Below are positions 22,416 through 33,888 of a stretch of DNA of 64,000 bases, piece after piece. The notes beneath the pieces were generated by a model. The model had not been told where the DNA came from. It saw nothing but the letters and a program-made list of their open reading frames with translations, and ran no database searches. The stretch covers positions 868,001-932,000 of the forward strand of contig JAUIRK010000894.1 in NCBI GenBank assembly GCA_030549495.1. Direction: 5' to 3'. The position numbers were made by a program, and so were the translations under genes. The DNA comes from Nectonema munidae. Lineage: Eukaryota; Nematomorpha; Nectonematoida; Nectonematidae. Numbering within the stretch: the first letter of the stretch is position 1; each line of letters opens with the position of its first letter.

Positions 22416-23736
22416 CTTTAGAATTTCAAAGGCGTAACATCACTAACTTTGTAAGAAGTGTGTATTTTGCATATTTCAAAGTGCATCTTGGAGATCAAGG
22501 TAAGATTTGACTCCTCATAATGTATGCAAGTCATGTCTTGAAACCTTAAGATCATGGTCCCAAGGAAAACAAGCTAAACTCAAGTTTGGTGTGCCAATGA
22601 TTTGGCGAGAGCCCAGTAACCACTTAGATGATTGCTACTTCTGTCTGGTGAAAGGTTTTTAGAAAAAACAAACAGCATATGCAAAATCCAAGTCTCCCTT
22701 CAGCTATTCGGCCTGTCAAGAACTGCCTGTTCCAACTTTTACTGAGCTTCCTAATGCTTCCTACACACATGTCAACTCAACTTCTTCTGAAGATAAAAAA
22801 GAAGATAATTTTCAAATCTGAGATTCAGAGCTTGAAAAACCCTCTTTGTCCACACAGTCAGAGTTAAATGATCTTGTTAGAGACCTATATCTTTCAAAAG
22901 AATCTGCTAAATTATTAGCTTCAAGATTGCAAGAAAAACGAATGTTAAAACCTGGTACAAGTATCACGTTCTATCGTAACAGGGAAGAAAAACTGCATAA
23001 ATACTTTGAATCAGACAACGACTTTGTTTATTTTTAAGATGAAAAAAGGTCTACTACTATGTGGCTGATAGCATATGATCCAAGGGATTGTAGACTTTTC
23101 ATTGACAGTTCCAAAAGAAGTTTAAAATGTGTTTTACTACACAATGGTAATATGTATGGTTCTGTCCCAATTGGTTACTCTGTTAAACTCAAAGAAGAAT
23201 ATAATAACATCAAAATTGTTTTGGAAAAGTTACAATATCATGTTCATGGTTGATTGATATGTGTTGATCTCAAAATTATTAACTTTCTTCTTTGCCAGCA
23301 AGGAGGATTCACAAAATATCCTTGTTTTCTATGCTACTGGGACAGTAGAGCTACTGAAAAATCAATAAACCTCTACTTGACAGAAATAGAATAGTGTTTC
23401 CTCCTCTACACATAAAACTTGGGGTGATGAAGCATTTCCGAGACTTAGTAAAAAAAATAAGCCGGGATATTTGATGAACCTCAAATTTGAACGTTGATGA
23501 AAGATCATCATTTCCTTGCAACAATGACTAAAGAAGAGGCAAGAGCTTGGACTGCTTTTGATAACGTCGTGCAAAATTTTCTGCGAAACAAGAAAGCTGA
23601 AAACTATAAAGAAATTGTTGAAGAGCTACTTGTGAGCTTTAGGGGTCTTGGATGTAGAATGAGCATCAAGATTCATTACATGCATAGCCATTTGGACAAG
23701 TTTCCAGAAAAGAATGGAGATGTTACTGAAGAACAA

Positions 23737-23762
23737 GGGGGGGGGGGGGGGGGGGGGGGGGG
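23737..23762. repeat. 26-base G homopolymer
   Basis: A run of 26 G inside the unknown-function pseudogene. The unit 2 copy has only 5 G at the same point (43619-43623). It reflects slippage expansion or an assembly error. Confidence 0.85.
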
Positions 23763-23919
23763 ATGTTTTCATAAAGATATTAACCCTAATAGTGCTGGGC
23801 AAAATTTGTCCGCTCAAGTGCTGGGGGGGGGCGTAAAGTGCCCCCCCCCCTCCACCTATTTTTCTCAGATATTAATAAGTTTTTATAAATATTTTTAATG
23901 TTATTATATATATTTCAAC

Positions 23920-24480
23920 TATGCTGAATTGAGTGGTGATGTCCATTTTTTTATCAAAATCAATCAAACCTGTCAAAAAATTGATTTATATTTGACAGCT
24001 CATTTCAAAAAGGAACTTTTTATCTAAATTAGTATATAAAGTTTTTTACACATGTATACCCATTTTCAAGTAAGCTGAATTCCGTGGTGATATTCTTTTT
24101 TTTTTATGAAAATCCATCAAAACTGTCAAAAAATTGCTTTATCCCAAAAAGAAAGGATCAGGCACGTTTTTTGAATTAGAGAATTACGTTTAATAGAAAG
24201 TATAAGGATATGATAAAGTTTACCGTGTATCATATACCCATTTTAAAATAGGCTGTGTTTACTGGTTATATTCCTTTTTTTTATAAAAAATTAGTCAAAC
24301 CTGACAAAAAAATTTAAATATGACAGCCAATGTGAAAATTAAAATTTTTATTCTTATAAAAAGTTTTTTATACATTTCAAGTATGTAGAATTTAATGGTG
24401 ATGTTCATTTTTTATGAAATCAATAAAACCTGTCAAAAAATCGATTAAACCTGTAAATCAATGTCAAATATATAAACATA
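23920..24480. repeat. About 155-bp tandem array in the TTAA element
   Basis: Four diverged head-to-tail units, recognised by GAATT..GTGGTGAT followed by AATCAATCAAACCTGTCAAA. Unit 2 copy at about 43800-44340, a window-end copy from 63910, and an inverted relative at 32039-32470. Confidence 0.75.
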
Positions 24481-24770
24481 AAAATAACTTATACTTGCAG
24501 TATTTCTCTGGTAATTATTTTCTTAATTTATTTAATAAACCAAATTTAGGTGTTTAATTCACTCAAAATATTTCATTCTACAGTAACTTATGTAACTCGA
24601 TAGGACCTCCATCTTTTTGGCTACAAATTCGTTATCGGGTTAATTAAAAATTGAGTTCATAAATGAAACTAGCATGGTTGATTTGGTATAAAAACCAGGG
24701 GCGCACATCCGGGGGGCGACCGCCCCCCCCTCCCCCAATGTGTTTTCAAGGGGTGCGAAATTGACCTTCG

Positions 24771-24792
24771 CCCCCCCCCCCCCCCCCCCCCA
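24771..24792. repeat. 22-base C homopolymer near the CAGGGG element end
   Basis: C run just inside the left end; the left terminus itself is followed by short G and C runs. The A2-side element has 31 G plus 13 C at the same place (47458-47502). Confidence 0.8.
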
Positions 24793-25229
24793 ATAATTTT
24801 ATATAAGTAAGAGTTGCTGCTTGTTTATAAAAGATTTATGATGATCGCATAGAAGGAATGCAGACTTTCGAATCAATCAAACATCATGCCAAGCTGCTCT
24901 GAAATTCCTATCGCATTTTTCCTATCGAACATATTTTACAGACGATGCGTGAGAGTTATATAATAATAATCCATTGCTAGAATATGCACACAATAAGTAA
25001 GCAATATTTATCACAGTGTCTCCTCTGTAGTATTTTTAAGCAAACACATGTTGATGATCCACTAGATTTTCTCATCTTCTGTCACAGTGATTCTATTTCT
25101 CTTTCTCTCTCCTCTGTTTTTCTCTTCCGCTTTCTCTGCTAAAACTCAATCATTCACTCAAGCTGTCTTATTTCATTCAAGCCCTCTTCTCTTGTTAAGC
25201 TCTCCTATCTCATTCAGCTTTCTTCTCTC

Positions 25230-25425
25230 CAGTGACGTAGCTAGGCTGGGGCATGAGGGGCCGTGCCCACACTCCTATGTACCGCATGGTGCCCCATGCT
25301 TCTTATGCGATATCAGTTTTTGAAAATTTCTCCAATGAAAGGGTCAAGAATGTATAAATAATATTGCGCAAGTTTTTTGTTTTAAAATTGTGCCCTTCTA
25401 TCAACTTTTTTTGACTACACCACTG
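25230..25425. mobile_element. Nested hAT-type MITE (CAGTGACGTAGC)
   Basis: A 196-bp element from CAGTGACGTAGCTAGG to GACTACACCACTG, flanked by CTTCTCTC (25222-25229) and CTTCTGTC (25426-25433), an 8-bp duplication with one mismatch. The homologous copy is at 47908-48106. Its internal 'GGGGCCGTGCCCACACTCCT' stretch is not coding. Confidence 0.75.
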
Positions 25426-25951
25426 CTTCTGTCTAATTTGCATTTAGAGTTTAATTAAAATAGTTTTCAATCGTTACAATTTTATATCAATGAATATTGT
25501 TAGACTCGCGCAAAGAACTTTTTCAACAAAAGTCACTTAATCTTTATCACTACGTTTGCTACATTTTGTAACATTTGAAAACTTTAATTTTTTCAAGTCA
25601 AGTAATTTTTTTCAATACTTATTTTGGAATGAATATTTTGACTATCTATTCAGTTTAAAAGCAAGAATATTCGATTTGCTTAATATTTGAGCAGAGATAT
25701 TTTTATAATGTTCGATTCGACTAATTCGATATTCACGATTCGAAGTAACACTGTACATAATCAAATCAATTTTTTTTAAGAAAATTTGTTGATTATTATA
25801 ATAAAAATATAATATCGAAACAAAATGTTTCAGTTGTTAAAAATGTACTTGATCTATTTATGACAGCTGTCAGAATTTTATTTGTAGACAGAAATATTCA
25901 AAAAAAACGCAATGATTTTCTTTTCTCGTATACTTTGATTTATGTTAGTTT

Positions 25952-26239
25952 GGTCCTCGGACATTTCGCCCCATTATTTTCATAAGACAGTTCGCCTCAT
26001 TATTTTCATAAGACATTTTGTTTCATGGACAATTCGCCCCGTTATTTTCATAAGACATTTTGTCTCATGGACAATTCTAAAAAATTAAGAGATAAATTGA
26101 TTGATTTGAAATAATTTAATAGAGATAAAATAAACAAGAATATAAATTTTTTTAATAATTTTACACATATAATAAGCAAAGATGGATGATACTAATAGCC
26201 TATGAGACAATTTGTCAGGGGGCGAAATGTCTCTCAACC
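25952..26239. mobile_element. Nested MITE, GGTC...GACC family (shortened)
   Basis: Counterpart of 465-819 within the second CAGGGG element, 288 bp, with a partly degraded right end and an internal deletion relative to the A copies. Confidence 0.65.
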
Positions 26240-26469
26240 GTTATTTAAATAATTTTTTAATTATAAGGGCTAGCTACTTTAACGTTGGCTTTTGCTGCTT
26301 ATAAAAACTTGAAAATATCAAATAAACTCTCATTCTTTATGCCTCCTATTATTTTGAAATTATTCTGAGAACAGACGGTTCCATTTTAATAGTGAAAATT
26401 GCTTTATTAGTTTATTTTGTTTCCTTTCTCTCTTATGTTAATTATGTAGCAAATTTTTCAATTTTGAGT

Positions 26470-26640
26470 GGTGCAGTGGATGTATTTTCATTGACCAGGC
26501 ACTGATGTACCGCTTATGTCAAACTATGAACAAATTTGTATCGATGAGGAATCGAATCCAGAGGCTTCCGTGCTATGTCCATCATCTCAACCAACCTGCC
26601 ATGCCACCCATAGATAGAGTATGCTGTAGGGGATACGTCA
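26470..26640 (-). mobile_element. tRNA-derived SINE-like piece
   Basis: Counterpart of the piece at about 1060-1222, with the same A-box-like and B-box-like motifs on the minus strand. Confidence 0.42.
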
Positions 26641-27113
26641 AATTAGTTTTCAAAAAACTTAAGTTATGCACTAAAATTTTTTAGTTTTTGTTGAAGCTCT
26701 ATAACTTTTTCTGATAGACTTTTTTTCCTTAAAAGTTATTATAAAAGGCAAATTATCATTGCAAAATGTTAACAGTTATTTTACTTTTTGTAGATTGTAT
26801 AATGAAATAATGCGATCTTAATTTTTTGTTTTATTTTTGTTTGCACAATTATAACTTCGTTTTATACCCTTGCCCCTGAATCAATCACATTTTTTCATAT
26901 AAACATCACAGGTTGTCTAGTAGACTCTTTGCCTTTAGACTACATTCACTGATATAAAACTATCCAACCTTCAGTTATTTGTTTTCTCTATGAATCAAAT
27001 ATCCTTTCATCAATTCCTGTAATGTGCCTGGTAGACTACTTCATTTTTCAAATGAAAAACCCTATTCCACCCCCTAACATTTTTGGATTTTTTTAAATTA
27101 GTGTATATTTGAT

Positions 27114-27708
27114 GGTTGTAGGTAAAAATGCCCCCAATTAAAAAGAAGGAAAAAATGCCCCCTAATTTTTGATTTTCAGGATTTTATATAATTATATAAA
27201 TATTTTTATTTGGTACCGTTTTGAAAGGTTAAATTCCTAAAATTTCTTAATCTATAGGGTTTTTTCTTTATAAAGTTCTTGAAAACAATAGCAAAGGTGC
27301 ATATTTGTGGGAATGTGTTCTTAAAATCAGTTAAAATACAAATTATATTTAGAAAGTGTTCTGATACACACAAAGTCCAAAAATATTTGCTGTTTTATAA
27401 AAAATTTTTTTGTATTTAAAAAATTGTCGTATGCTGAGTTTTTTAGTTTACTTTAATTAAATTTTAAATGTTTTAAATGAAAAGTTAACTTTTTTTTTTA
27501 CAAAAAATCTTTATTTGACATATCTTTTTTAAAAATTTTAATTAATAATTTTTTGAAATTTTTTGTGTTGGGGCATTTTTTCCTAATTTAAATTGGGGCA
27601 TTTTTACTGTGGGCATTTTTTCCTACTTTTTAATTGGGGCATTTTTTCTTACTTTTTAATTGGGGGCATTTTTTCCTACTTTTTAATTGGGGGCATTTTT
27701 CTGCGCAC
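27114..27708. mobile_element. Nested element with GCCCCC-rich inverted ends
   Basis: A 595-bp insertion absent from the A copies of the CAGGGG element. Inverted ends share TAAAAATGCCCCCAATTAAA; the right end adds several tandem GGGCATTTTTTCCTACTTTT units. Flanks TATATTTGAT (27104-27113) and TATATTCGAT (27709-27718) form a 10-bp duplication with one mismatch. A 9-10 bp duplication would fit a Mutator-like MITE, but the family is unproven. Confidence 0.62.
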
Positions 27709-29334
27709 TATATTCGATATGCAAATTTAATTAAAATATTTTCGCTGGAAGTATAGTATCTAAATTCACTAATTTTGTAAAAAAAATATAATGTAGTCTT
27801 ATAAATTTAGGAGTTTAGGGTATGCGCTGAATACACTCTATTTTAAAGGATATTTGGTCTCCCGTGGTATTTCCAGACCACAAAATTTTGAAAATTGCAA
27901 GAAAAAAATTTCGCCCCCCCTCCAATAATTTTGAGGATGTGCGCCCCTGATAAAAACATATATTTAATTTTAAAATTTGAATGAATGTTTTTGAAGACAA
28001 TTTTTAGAAGTAAACTTCAAAATTGATTAACACTTATAAGTGTTTTCACATCCTAAATGTAAAAAATGAGTTCAGAAATGAAAACAGCATGATTGATTTG
28101 GTATAAAAACATATATTTCATGTAAAATTGAGAGAATATTTTTGGAGATAGCTCTTAGAAGTAAACCGCAAATTTGATTGACATTGACAGATATTTTAAA
28201 ACATCTAAATGTGAAAAATGAGTTCAGAAATGAAAACAGCATGGTTGATTTGGTATAAAAACATATATTTCATTGTTAAATTTAAATGAATGTATTTGGA
28301 GACAGTTTTTAGAAGTAAACCGCAAATTTAATGAACACGTATAGGTATTTTCACATCCTAAACGTAAAAAAATGAGTCTAGAAATGAAACCAGCATGGCC
28401 GATTTAGTATAACACATACATTTCATTGTAAAATTTGAATGAATGTTTTTGGAGACAATTTTCAGAAGTAAACCGTAAATTAGATTAACAATTATAGGTA
28501 TTTTCAAATCCTAAATGTAAAAAATGAGTCTAGAAATGAAAACAACATGATCGATTTGGTATAAAACATATATTTTATGTAAAATGTGAAGGAATGTTTT
28601 TGGAGACAATTTTCAGAAGTAAACCGCAAATTTGATTAACACTTATAGGTATTTTCAAATCCTAAATGTAAAAAATGAGTCCATAAATGAAAACAGCATG
28701 ACCGATTAGTATAAAAACATATATTTTATGTAAAATTTGAAGGTATATTTTATTAGATATATTTTTGATCAATCAAAATTTTGATTGAGATTTTCTAAAA
28801 AGAAGTCGTGAAAAAATTAAATATATACAGTTTTATACGTTCCAAACTGTATGTAATTATAAATTTTCAGGGTATTATATAATAAAGATCCTAAGTTATA
28901 AGGTTAAGTACAGATAATGTCAAAATTTTGCTAAAAAATTAAAATTTTTGATTTTGATTGACAGTTTTGGACATGAAAGTGTCATTCAACTACCATGAAA
29001 ATGGTTTCAAAAGATACAGCTAGCGATTTTAGGAAAAGTCACAAAATTTAAAGGGATATGATTCAGCCAATTTTCTACAATTAATTTTTTAGTGAAGAGA
29101 GGCGTTTTACTCCATATGGAGGAACGTTATCAAGGCCGATGGGACTCAAGCATAATGGCAGATTATTGTATGAGAGACAACTCAGAAGTTGTATATCAGA
29201 GATCAGCTAAGAAAAAGCGCTTTAAATAATGGTCATTTTGCATTGTTTGTTAATTTTTTGTCATGATATTTTTTCACTTGTAAATAAATTTATATTTGAC
29301 TTTATAATAAATTAAATACAATCTTTTCTATATA

Positions 29335-29493
29335 TCAGAGGTCTGGCAAGACCTCCGGGGAGACAACTTTCCAAACATACCAGCATTATCAGAGGTCTGG
29401 CAAGACCTCCGGGGAGACAACTTGCCAATCTTTCCCAGCCTTATCAGAGGTCTGGCAAGACCTCCGGGGAGACAACTTGCCAATTTTGCCAGC
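29335..29493. repeat. Three tandem terminal motifs
   Basis: Three units of about 50-55 bp, each AGAGGTCTGGCAAGACCTCC followed by GGGGAGACAACTT. Two such units are at 45978-46085 in unit 2, so the number of terminal repeats has changed between units. Confidence 0.8.
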
Positions 29494-29695
29494 CTTATTA
29501 TATATTTAAATGTGTAAATCGTAAAATGCTTAAAAAATATACTTAAAATAAAAATTTTCAAAAAATATTTTACATACATATTGAAAGCCACATTTCAAAA
29601 ATTCTACCTAAAAGTTCAAAAATTTAACTTTGAAATTGCAGTTTTATTTCATAAAAACTATATGATTGGTTGAAATGTTTATGTAATATATAATA

Positions 29696-29837
29696 ACTAG
29701 CCGGTCCCGTGGTCGTTTCTCGCTTCGCTCGAAACAGTGTTTCTCGCTGCGCTCGAAACATAGGATTCTGGGTAGTGTGTATATTGATTTGCTAATTCAA
29801 ATTCGCTTCGCTCGAAACGACCACGGGACCGGCTAGT
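29696..29837. mobile_element. Small foldback/MITE
   Basis: Arms ACTAGCCGGTCCCGTGGTCG at 29696 and its complement ending at 29837, with repeated TTCGCTCGAAAC in the loop. Absent at the homologous point in unit 2 (near 46283). Confidence 0.65.
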
Positions 29838-30275
29838 TTTTTTTTTCAGAATCCTACGTTCGAAACATAGGATTCTGGGTAATGTGTATTTTGAGTTAAA
29901 ACTAATACTATTTTATAAAAATCTACAAATAAATTTAGATTCTGAGAGTAGAGTTGCTTTATAATTGTGTTTGAAATTGTCACATAATATAGGTAAAAAT
30001 TTGTCCTAATGCAAGGAGCTTTAGTTTAAAATGCATCCCTTACCTGCTAATTAATGGTATGAAGCCCATGGAAAATAAAAACAGTAAAATGGTATTTCTA
30101 CGGTACTTATGATATAAGTAATGTATTCTGAAAGCCCATAAAAAATGCTTTAATTTGGTATATCGCATGATGCATTTTGTTGAGAAATGTAAAAGTTATA
30201 AGCGTTTTAATATTTGACTAAGATTTAAGCTAGGAACACTACAAATAAACTAAGCGTACACTAGCCCGATAAAAT

Positions 30276-30797
30276 AAACCACACACGCGTGCCAAAGATG
30301 TGGTGAAGCGTATGCGAGATAAGAATTCACTGCGCTCACAAACGCGTAATGCAACATGTGTTAATCTTTCTTCGCATAGTTATGCTCTAAAATCAATCAA
30401 TAATGTGATTTATTCTTCGCACACTGTCGGTATAAATATAACGAATGCCCTTCGTTAAAAATTAGAAAGGTTGTATCTAAACTAAATAAAAGTAGACTAC
30501 GATTATCCAACAAAACTCGTACATTCAATCGACATTAAACCACACACGCGTGCTAAAGATGTGGTGAAGCGTATGCGAGATAAGAATTCACTGCGCTCAC
30601 AAACGGGTAATGCAACATGTGTTAATCTTTCTTCGCATAATTATGCTCTAAAATCAATCAATAATGTGATTTATTCTTCGCACACGGTCGGTATAAATAT
30701 AACGAATGCCCTTCGTTAAAAATTAGAAAGGTTGTATCTAAACTAAATAAAAGTCCACTACGATTATCCAACAAAACTCGTACATTTAATCGACATT
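30276..30797 (+). repeat. 261-bp tandem duplication with an open frame
   Basis: Two head-to-tail 261-bp units (30276-30536 and 30537-30797) with few differences, less AT-rich than the surroundings. In each a plus-strand frame of about 60 codons runs from the unit start to a TAA, reading PHTRAKDVVKRMRDKN and later VNLSSHSYALKSINNVIYSS. The four coding differences noted are two silent and two replacement. I do not recognise the peptide, and there is no upstream ATG at the unit start. It could be an exon fragment of a captured gene or chance. Confidence 0.5.
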
Positions 30798-31425
30798 TTT
30801 CACTTGAAAAATAATTTAAAATTTATTAGAAAAATATTATACTGGTCTACTACTGACCCATAAAAAGTAAAAAATAAATATTAATTTTCTACAGTTTTAT
30901 TTAACTATGACATTTAAAAATGTTAAAAACCATATTCTACCTTTGTGAATATAAAATTTTGAAGAAATAATATATAAACTCATCACGTTAATTATTGGTA
31001 TTTTTTGAAACTAGATAAAAGTTGACTGACCTCACATAAAAGCGGATTTTGGAAAAATAAAAATATATTTATTTGTAAAACCTAGCCTATTTTACCCACA
31101 AAGAGTATAGCTTCAAATCTTGTACATTCGATCAACATTTTTCATTTCAAAAATAATTTTAAATTTATTAGAAAAACATTATACTGACCTATACTACTGA
31201 CCCATAAAAAGTAAAAAATATATATTAATTTTGGACAGTTTTCTTTAACTATGAAATTTTAAAATTTAAAAAATCATATTTTACCTTTGTGAATATAAAA
31301 TATTGAAAAAATATTACATAAATTAAGAATGTTAATTATTATTGGTATTTTTTGAAACTAGATAAAACTTCAGATTTTGGAAAAATAAAAATATATTTAT
31401 TTGTATAACCTAGCCTATGTTAACC
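30785..31425. repeat. About 340-bp direct repeat
   Basis: 30785-31105 and 31125-31425 are diverged direct copies sharing ATTATACTG..CTACTGACCC and AAACTAGATAAAA motifs. Non-coding. The end of this block matches 46640-46690 in inverse orientation. Confidence 0.65.
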
Positions 31426-31706
31426 ACAAAGAGTATACCTTTCCAATGAAACCATTTTCATTCAATTTTTTTTTAAAATCTTCACATTATGCTTCGATAA
31501 AAAGGTGGTCTGTAATTTTTTCAAAAATTTAGACCAAATTTTTCGAAGTAAAGTCCATTTATTAAAATTTTTTAAAACTTTTGCAAAAATAAATTATTCT
31601 AGAGTATGTAGCAAACGATAAGCTTTCTAATGATATATATATCATGAAAAAGAAATATTGAAAAACAGTTTAATTCTTTCTGCAAATCAAACAAGTAAAA
31701 ATTTTC

Positions 31707-31718
31707 AAAAAGTAGTAT

Positions 31719-31750
<32 letters not shown>

Positions 31751-31795
31751 TTAATATTATTATTATTATTATATATTTATTATTATTATATATTA
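31707..31795. repeat. (GTA)n/(TTA)n microsatellite
   Basis: Tandem GTA then TTA trinucleotides. The complementary tract is at about 46280-46355 in the inverted homologous arm. Confidence 0.85.
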
Positions 31796-32038
31796 CATAA
31801 ACATTTCAACCAATCATATAGTTTTTATGAAATAAAACTGCAATTTCAAAGTTAAATTTTTTGAACTTTTAGGTAGAATGTTTCAAATGTGGCTTTCAAT
31901 ATGTATGTAAAATATTTTTTTAAAATTTTTATTTTAAGTATATTTTTTAAGCATTTTACGATTTACACATTTAAATATATAATAAGGCTGGCAAGTTTGG
32001 CAAGTTGTCTCACCGGAGGTCTTGCCAGACCTCTGATA

Positions 32039-32567
32039 TATGTGTGTAAAAAACTTTATATAATTATTTGGATAAAATGTTTTTTTGAGATAAATCAATT
32101 TTTAGCAGGTTTAATTGATTTTCATAAAAAAATGAATATCACAACTGAATTCAATATGCTTGAAAATGGGTATATATGTGTAAAAAATTTTATATAATTA
32201 TTTAGATAAAAAGTTTCTTTTTAAGATGAACTGTCATATATAAATCAATTTTTTGATAAGTTTGATTGATTTTGAAAATAATAAATACACCACTGAATTC
32301 AGCGTATTTGAAAATGGGTATATATGTGTAAAAAACTATATATAATTATTTAAATAAAAAGTTCCTTTTTGAGATGAGCCGTCAAATATAAATCGATATT
32401 TTGACAAGTTTGATAATAAAAAAATCGACATCACCACTGAATTCAGCATAGTTGAAATATATATGTAACATTAAAAATATTTATAAAAACTTATTAATAT
32501 CTGAGAAAAATAGGAGGGGGGCACTTTATGCCCCCAGCACTTGAGTGGACAAATTTAGTCAATCACT
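32039..32567. repeat. Inverted relative of the TTAA element's left end
   Basis: Reverse complement matches 23795-24480: the 155-bp tandem units, then CCCCCAGCACTTGAGTGGAC at 32532-32551, the inverted left terminus. No TTAA is kept at its outer end (about 32567), so it is a diverged partial copy. Confidence 0.7.
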
Positions 32568-32725
32568 AATAGGATCAGCTATGAAAAGTTTGGTCAGTTT
32601 ACATTTCGCCAAAAAAAAGTTAAAAGCACTGAAAGAGTAGAAATATTTTTATTAAGAAAAATTTTTCGCAACAAGAGCTCATTATATCAATAAAAAAATT
32701 TAATTTAATAATTAATAAAATGTGA

Positions 32726-32856
32726 ATGAAAATATTAGGATGAAAGGAGCAAAAATAAAGATGAATGAATCAATGATGAAGAGCTCTTGTTAAGCTCGAA
32801 AAATGTTTCTTAACAATTCTTAAAAATATTTCTGCTCCTTTCATCCTAATATTTTC
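32726..32856. repeat. Hairpin-forming inverted repeat
   Basis: AATATTAGGATGAAAGGAGC near 32730 and its complement near 32833-32852 flank a short loop that also contains AGAGCTC on each side. A small decayed foldback is likely. Confidence 0.6.
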
Positions 32857-32939
32857 AATTACATTATTATTTTATTTACTAACTAATTATATTTCGATTT
32901 GCTAACATTCGAAAATTGTGGTTTTTTCTAAAAAGAATG

Positions 32940-33200
32940 TTATTGAAAAGTAAAAATTAAAATCTTGTATAAAACTTTGCCTTGAACAAAATTTTTCTAT
33001 CTGCGCATAATCGTAGTTTCTTTTATTGATTCTTGAGACAAAACACTGGTAAAAGCATCCAAAATTTTACAATGAAATTTTTTGAAAAGTACATTTTATA
33101 TAGCAAGGATAAATTTCAATGTGTAACTAAATTTTGCGTAAATCTTTTAACTTAACTTTGCCAATATCTTTTAGTAATACATTTTTTCTTTACTAATTTC
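32940..33200. repeat. Diverged relative of 15583-15800
   Basis: Shares AAAATCTTGTATA, AGCAAGGATAAATTT and CAATATCTT with the intronic block at 15583-15800 and 39270-39480. It is a third, older copy of that repeat. Confidence 0.65.
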
Positions 33201-33786
33201 TTTACTCTCACCTTATTTTTTTCTTTTGCTCCTTATAAGAAAATTAGATTATTTAATTTAGCATGCTTGATAGAATATGATGAAACTATCATTAGAAAAA
33301 TTATTTTGGAACCATAAGATTTATTATGATATAGAGGTTTTCTTAGATACTTGACGTAGAATTAATTTAAAATTATATTAAAAAATCCTTCAAAAGTTCA
33401 CTAAAACGGAGAACTAATTTCAAATAAAAATTTTGAATTCTTTTTAGTTTTACTGTTATTTTTTAAAAAAACTAATTAATTAAAATTTTATTTTTATTAT
33501 AATTTTATTAACTTTTATTGTTGATTTCATAAAAAATATCTCATTTAAAAGTAGTCCATGATTATGGTAGAGATTTTAGGCTTAAATGTATATTTTTATA
33601 GACATTCATCAGATTGATTTTCTCAGACTACAAGTCCTAAACAAAGTGTCTATCGAATCGAATATAAATTTACATTTAGCCTCACATATTTTTGTTGATG
33701 GAAATTTTTTTAACAGTGCCGAGTAATTTATAGTGCCTATTCAGAAGGCTAAATCATATTCACTTTATGTTTTTGATTTATTTGAT
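33201..33786. other. AT-rich, nothing recognised
   Basis: No coding frame, repeat match or RNA gene could be supported in this stretch. Confidence 0.5.
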
Positions 33787-33888
33787 TTCTGCATTTTAAA
33801 TTACATTTTCTAGTGTTAGCTTGTGGCCCCTAGGTTAAAGGCCTGTGGCCCCCTTGGGGGGCCATGGGCCCCCGGTTGAGAAACGCTG
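33787..33888. mobile_element. Isolated right end of the CAGCG hAT
   Basis: Matches the last 102 bp of the hAT elements (for example 5802-5902), ending GGTTGAGAAACGCTG. The other 2.3 kb is missing. It abuts the C-terminal part of a Tigger transposase frame, so this hAT copy inserted into the Tigger and was later truncated by deletion. Confidence 0.88.

Larger units (their letters stand above)
24696..27949. mobile_element. CAGGGG hAT-like element (complete, 3254 bp)
   Basis: Ends CAGGGGCGCACATCC and GGATGTGCGCCCCTG, flanked by a perfect 8-bp duplication ATAAAAAC (24688-24695 and 27950-27957). The unit 2 counterpart (44561-44568) is the empty site, which fixes both boundaries. Features point to a non-autonomous hAT: CAG/CTG termini, 8-bp duplication, no transposase frame. 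It carries four nested elements: MITEs at 25230-25425 and 25952-26239, the SINE-like piece near 26470-26640, and an element at 27114-27708. Confidence 0.93.
24640..28745. repeat. About 150-bp tandem array, split by the CAGGGG element
   Basis: Units recognised by GCATGRYYGATTTGGTATAA followed by an ATATATTTCATG-like stretch; starts are spaced about 146-154 bp apart. The first unit ends at 24695, where the CAGGGG element is inserted, and the array resumes at 27950. Unit 2 holds it uninterrupted at about 44530-45345. Confidence 0.8.
23784..29110. mobile_element. TTAA-flanked non-coding element (unit 1), right end lost
   Basis: Left end starts CCCTAATAGTGCTGGG directly after TTAA (23780-23783) inside the FHKDI codons of the pseudogene. 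The right terminus, intact in unit 2, has been replaced around 29110. The interior is non-coding: two tandem arrays (23920-24480 and 24640-28745) and the nested CAGGGG element 24696-27949. TTAA targets and CCCTA-type ends are those of piggyBac-like elements. It predates the unit 1/unit 2 duplication because both units carry it at the same position. Confidence 0.78.
19944..29229 (+). pseudogene. Unknown-function invertebrate gene, broken and twice interrupted (unit 1)
   Basis: Remnant of a multi-copy gene family I know from many invertebrate genomes; its function is not established. Recognisable segments in order: FCYICGSYTLE at the start, CYFCLV with SLPSAIRP (about 22640-22715), SELNDLVRDLYLSKESA with KPGTSITFYRNREEKLHKYF (22858-23035), FIDSSKRSLKCVLLHNGN (about 23097-23150), MKDHHFLATMTKEEARAW to HSHLDKFPEKNGD (23497-23725), FHKDI, and after the TTAA element ERYQGRWDS...MADYC to the final TAA (29114-29229). 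A hAT is inserted at 20021 and a TTAA-type element at 23784. A region present in unit 2 (43120-43320) is deleted, there is a 26-G run, and several frameshifts and stops. Certainly non-functional. Confidence 0.8.
12370..29697 (+). repeat. Older direct duplication, unit 1
   Basis: Homologous in the same order to 34623-46283, with clear substitutions and several large indels. Unit 1 keeps 15925-17450, which unit 2 lacks, and has gained a hAT (20022-22415) and a CAGGGG element (24696-27949). Unit 2 has different sequence at 35859-37432 in place of 13570-13734. The two units hold the finger exon, the piggyBac remnant, the LINE RT fragment and the unknown-function pseudogene in the same order and orientation. 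Confidence 0.9.
29335..32036. mobile_element. Long-inverted-repeat element, TA target (unit 1)
   Basis: Ends TCAGAGGTCTGGCAAGACCT at both sides in inverted orientation, each bordered by TA. Inverted homology runs from about 29435-29695 against 31785-32036. The left end has three tandem copies of the terminal motif, the right end one. TA borders suggest a Tc1/mariner-type mechanism, but no transposase is present. The interior contains a foldback (29696-29837), a 261-bp tandem repeat (30276-30797) and a further direct repeat (30785-31425). Confidence 0.65.

Noticed and set aside
23784-32567. One giant inverted-repeat element (a Polinton-like unit) spanning both TTAA-type arms
   Set aside because: No polymerase, integrase or capsid-like frame is present, and the complete 2.1-kb unit 2 element explains the left arm. 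The right arm is a separate diverged copy.
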